Translations under genes and position numbers: made by a program | Shown: in pieces, positions 37,429-39,525 of the stretch | Position numbering within the stretch: the first letter of the stretch is position 1 | Layout of the letters: the number at the start of each line of letters is the position of its first letter | Assembly (NCBI GenBank): GCA_028712095.1 | Contig: JAQTQU010000007.1 | Coordinates: forward strand, 1 to 39,525 | Length of the DNA: 39,525 nucleotides | Direction of reading: 5' to 3' | Origin: Candidatus Peribacteraceae bacterium | GTDB taxonomy: Bacteria; Patescibacteriota; Gracilibacteria; Peribacterales; Peribacteraceae | The notes under the pieces: generated by a model | Seen by the model: only the letters and a program-made list of their open reading frames with translations | What the model was told of the DNA's origin: nothing | Database searches by the model: none

Positions 37429-37926
37429 ATGTCTATCGATGGAGAACCCTCCTTCGATTCGCTGCCCGACCACCTTAAAACGTCCAAGCTGGCCTATGCC
37501 ATTGATCCTGAGGGCGCGGCAGATGCAGCCGATAATCTCCAAGAGAGATTATTTTGGGGGAGAGTCGTATTTCATAATTTCTCTCAGGCAGAACTCAGTG
37601 TTTACCTTTGGAGAAAATGGGGGGAGCAATTGCGGGGGTGGTCTGATGCGGAAGTGCTCGCGTGGTTGAAGGCGATGGATTTTCGTGATCACTCGACATT
37701 TGATGGAATGGGCGATCAGGATGTCATCCAACTCATCAGAAAGAATGATGCCGTGCTGGCATCGTATGCGGAACGGTATGCAGACTCCGGTGATTTCGCC
37801 GTCGTCTGTCGCCAGGCTGGCATGGAACCCAGTGACAATATCGAAAAACGGAGAGTGCAGGCCAGGAGGTTTCTTTGTGAAGACCCGTTACTCAAATCTC
37901 TCCTTTCAGAATTGCTCGCACACTGA
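37429..37926 (+). CDS. Hypothetical soluble protein
   Basis: A 165-aa product, acidic and mostly helical (LERLFWGRVVFHNFSQAELS-like and DAEVLAWLKAMDFRDHSTFD segments). It has several Trp (LWRKWGEQLRGWSDAEVLAW) and two Cys, and no signal peptide or membrane span. A TATATT box lies 6 bp before the ATG. The stop is 5 bp from the stop of convergent nnrD. I do not recognise the family; composition and codon pattern look genuine. Confidence 0.65.
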   Translation: MSIDGEPSFDSLPDHLKTSKLAYAIDPEGAADAADNLQERLFWGRVVFHNFSQAELSVYLWRKWGEQLRGWSDAEVLAWLKAMDFRDHSTFDGMGDQDVIQLIRKNDAVLASYAERYADSGDFAVVCRQAGMEPSDNIEKRRVQARRFLCEDPLLKSLLSELLAH

Positions 37927-37931
37927 AAGGC

Positions 37932-38741
37932 CTACGCCATCGCCTTGAGCACCTTCGGAATTTCCTTGATCACCCTGCGCGTGCCGAACGCATACCCGTA
38001 TTTTTCGAAGAGCTGCTCCGCTGCGCGCTTCATCACCGTTCCAGCTTTCTTGGCTGCCTCAAGCGGTTCCAAGCCCTGAGCCACGAGTCCCGCGATCAGT
38101 CCCGCCAGCGCATCGCCCGTGCCGCCGACGGTCAGCCCCGCGTTCCCTCCTTTCAGTTCCGTCAGCGAACCGTCGGGTCCGGCAATCGTATCGATGGGGC
38201 CTTTGAGAAAAATCACCGCTCCCGCGTTGCCGGCCTGCAGAGCGAGATCCGCGGGAGCCAGATTCATCCGTTCCAGCTCGGCGAGATGCGGAGTCAAAAC
38301 GGCGGCCTTGCCGCGCACGAGCTCCAGAGTTTCTGGCTGCAGAGCGGTCGCGTCCAGAATCAGCCGACAGGGGGATTCCGCCACGATGGTCATCAGTGCC
38401 TTAAGGCTCTTTGCGTTGCCGTGGGCGATGCCCGGCCCCGCCACGGCGCAGTCCATGGTGGCGAGCAGCTCCAGAATTGCCGCGGTGTCGCCTGCGGCCA
38501 GATCATCATTGCCGAAGGGATGCACCTGAAAATTGAGCGAAGTCGCTTTCGCAATTTCTGCATGACACTTGGGTACACTCACGAAGAGCAGATCGGCGCC
38601 GCTGGCCTCGGCCGCCAGTGCCGCAAAGAGCGGTGCGCCATGCATGCTCGCCGATCCGCCGATGATCGCCACTTTTCCATTTTCGCCTTTGTGGGAGTCC
38701 TTCAGCCGATCCACGGGGTCGAGTATAGCAAACTTCCTCAC
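37932..38741 (-). CDS. nnrD: ADP/ATP-dependent NAD(P)H-hydrate dehydratase
   Basis: Repairs hydrated NAD(P)H in the cytoplasm, using a ribokinase-like fold. 269 aa, with DSHKGENGKVAIIGGSASMH at the N-terminus and the signature GGNAGLTVGGTGDALAGLIA near the C-terminus, with the catalytic Asp in GTGDALAG. The epimerase half (NnrE), fused in many bacteria, is absent. The start GTG 38741 overlaps the glycosyltransferase stop (GTGA). A TATACT box lies inside the gene, 7 bp before an in-frame GTG that begins VDRLKDSHKG, so a shorter, independently transcribed form is possible. Confidence 0.93.
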   Translation of the reverse strand: MRKFAILDPVDRLKDSHKGENGKVAIIGGSASMHGAPLFAALAAEASGADLLFVSVPKCHAEIAKATSLNFQVHPFGNDDLAAGDTAAILELLATMDCAVAGPGIAHGNAKSLKALMTIVAESPCRLILDATALQPETLELVRGKAAVLTPHLAELERMNLAPADLALQAGNAGAVIFLKGPIDTIAGPDGSLTELKGGNAGLTVGGTGDALAGLIAGLVAQGLEPLEAAKKAGTVMKRAAEQLFEKYGYAFGTRRVIKEIPKVLKAMA

Positions 38742-39525
38742 GTGCGGCGCGCAACGGCTCTCTCGACGGCTTGCGCAATCCGCTCCCGAAAATGGTCACT
38801 CGAAAACTGCCGCGCGTGTTCCCGGATTGCTGCGTGATCAAATGTCATGCGTTCAAATCGCTCCAGTGCGTCGCGCAGCGCATCGACGGTCTGTTCTTCA
38901 AAGAAGACGCCGGTCCTGCCCTCCCGCACCGTATCCAGCACACCACCGCGCCGAAGCGCGATCACGGGCGTGCCGCAGGCCTGCGCTTCCAGAGGCACTA
39001 CGCCGGCATCTTCGATCTGCGGCAGCAGCAGGGCGCGGGCATGGCCGTACAACTCCGGCAGATCTCTGTCCGGCACGAAGCCGAGCATGGTGACCGTTGG
39101 TCCGGCAAGCGCTGTGAGCCGCGCAAGATCACGTCCGGTTCCGGCAATAGTAAGCGGGAGCTTGAGTGCATTGGCAGTTTCGATGAGCAGGTCGAAGCGC
39201 TTGTACGGCACCAGACGTCCGATCGCGAGCAATCCTTTTCGCTGTTCTCCGGTTGTGAGGGCCTGCATGAAAAATCGCGCATCAACCGGCGGAGGAATCA
39301 CGGTGCTCTCACGACCGTACACGCGGCGGATGCGTTCCTGCGTGGTGGTGGAGTTGGCAATGAAGTGATCCACACGTTTGGCAGTAGTGAGATCCCACCG
39401 GCGCATGCGTTTCAACATCCGTTTCACCGTACGGCGCAGGATGTGCGGTACCCGGAAATCACGTAAGTATTCCTCTTCCATCTCCCACGCGTAGCGCATC
39501 GGCGTGTGGCAGTAGCACACGTGCA
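38738..39525 (-). CDS. Glycosyltransferase family 4 (GT-B), 5' end beyond window
   Basis: About 262 residues are visible; the frame is open to the window edge and the first residues (HVCYCHTPMRYAWEMEEEYL) belong to the middle of the N-terminal domain. That segment and FIANSTTTQERIRRVYGRES are typical of WbaZ-like mannosyltransferases, which build surface polysaccharides from nucleotide sugars. The C-terminal domain has VIPPPVDARFF, AIGRLVPYKRFDLLIE and the donor-binding E-x7-E motif in EDAGVVPLEAQACGTPVIA. It overlaps nnrD by 4 nt, so the two are coupled, which looks like genome compaction rather than shared function. galU in this window could supply an activated sugar. Confidence 0.93.
   Translation of the reverse strand, partial: HVCYCHTPMRYAWEMEEEYLRDFRVPHILRRTVKRMLKRMRRWDLTTAKRVDHFIANSTTTQERIRRVYGRESTVIPPPVDARFFMQALTTGEQRKGLLAIGRLVPYKRFDLLIETANALKLPLTIAGTGRDLARLTALAGPTVTMLGFVPDRDLPELYGHARALLLPQIEDAGVVPLEAQACGTPVIALRRGGVLDTVREGRTGVFFEEQTVDALRDALERFERMTFDHAAIREHARQFSSDHFRERIAQAVERAVARRT

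Overview
This window looks like a chromosomal segment of a Candidate Phyla Radiation (Patescibacteria) genome, most plausibly of the Peregrinibacteria/Peribacteria type. That placement is inference from content: short dense operons of minimal housekeeping genes, large surface proteins with thrombospondin-type-3, collagen, Ig-like and MBG repeats, a DUF2339 membrane protein, a stand-alone four-helix-bundle (S23/IVP) gene, and very few Shine-Dalgarno sequences. TGA is used as an ordinary stop throughout, which argues against the code-25 lineages (Gracilibacteria, Absconditabacteria).

Layout. 1-6.5 kb: serS with a coupled downstream gene, two divergent small helical proteins, uvrB, a small secreted protein, a four-helix-bundle gene between inverted repeats, galU, and a small ORF with a UUCG-capped terminator. 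6.5-9.4 kb: a Ca-binding TSP3 surface protein and a DUF2339 polytopic protein. 9.7-14.5 kb: a small unknown protein, Hsp20, a coupled DedA-uppP pair (undecaprenyl carrier recycling), an XRE regulator and recJ. 14.8-16.4 kb: two envelope proteins, one with an LAPTG-like C-terminal signal. 16.4-21.4 kb: dnaJ, khpB/jag, HU and topA. 21.4-23.95 kb: an accessory pocket on the 3' side of tRNA-Trp, holding a class II Fic protein, fragments of a serine recombinase and of a pRiA4b ORF-3-like protein, an orphan gene and several palindromes. 24-34.6 kb: a surface module with a holin-like protein, a collagen-repeat protein, a Cys-rich anchored protein, an IS30 element, a 1127-aa Ig/MBG/LamG adhesin-like protein and two M23 peptidases. 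34.6-39.5 kb: dgt, a repeat-rich spacer with a candidate structured RNA, pgeF, an unknown protein, nnrD and a family-4 glycosyltransferase that runs off the window.

Two genome-wide habits stand out. First, in about a dozen genes a sigma70-like -10 box (TATAAT, TACACT or TACAAT types) lies only 6-9 bp before the start codon, so the transcripts should be leaderless. Second, the spacers are full of distinct families of short inverted repeats: a GGGATT-unit family flanking the four-helix gene, a ~97-bp two-hairpin repeat present in two opposite copies, REP-like hairpins, and inverted arrays built of 9-nt units. The best candidates for something undescribed are the four-helix-bundle cassette with its MITE-like relatives, the structured intergenic RNA at 36.2-36.4 kb, and the two-hairpin repeat.
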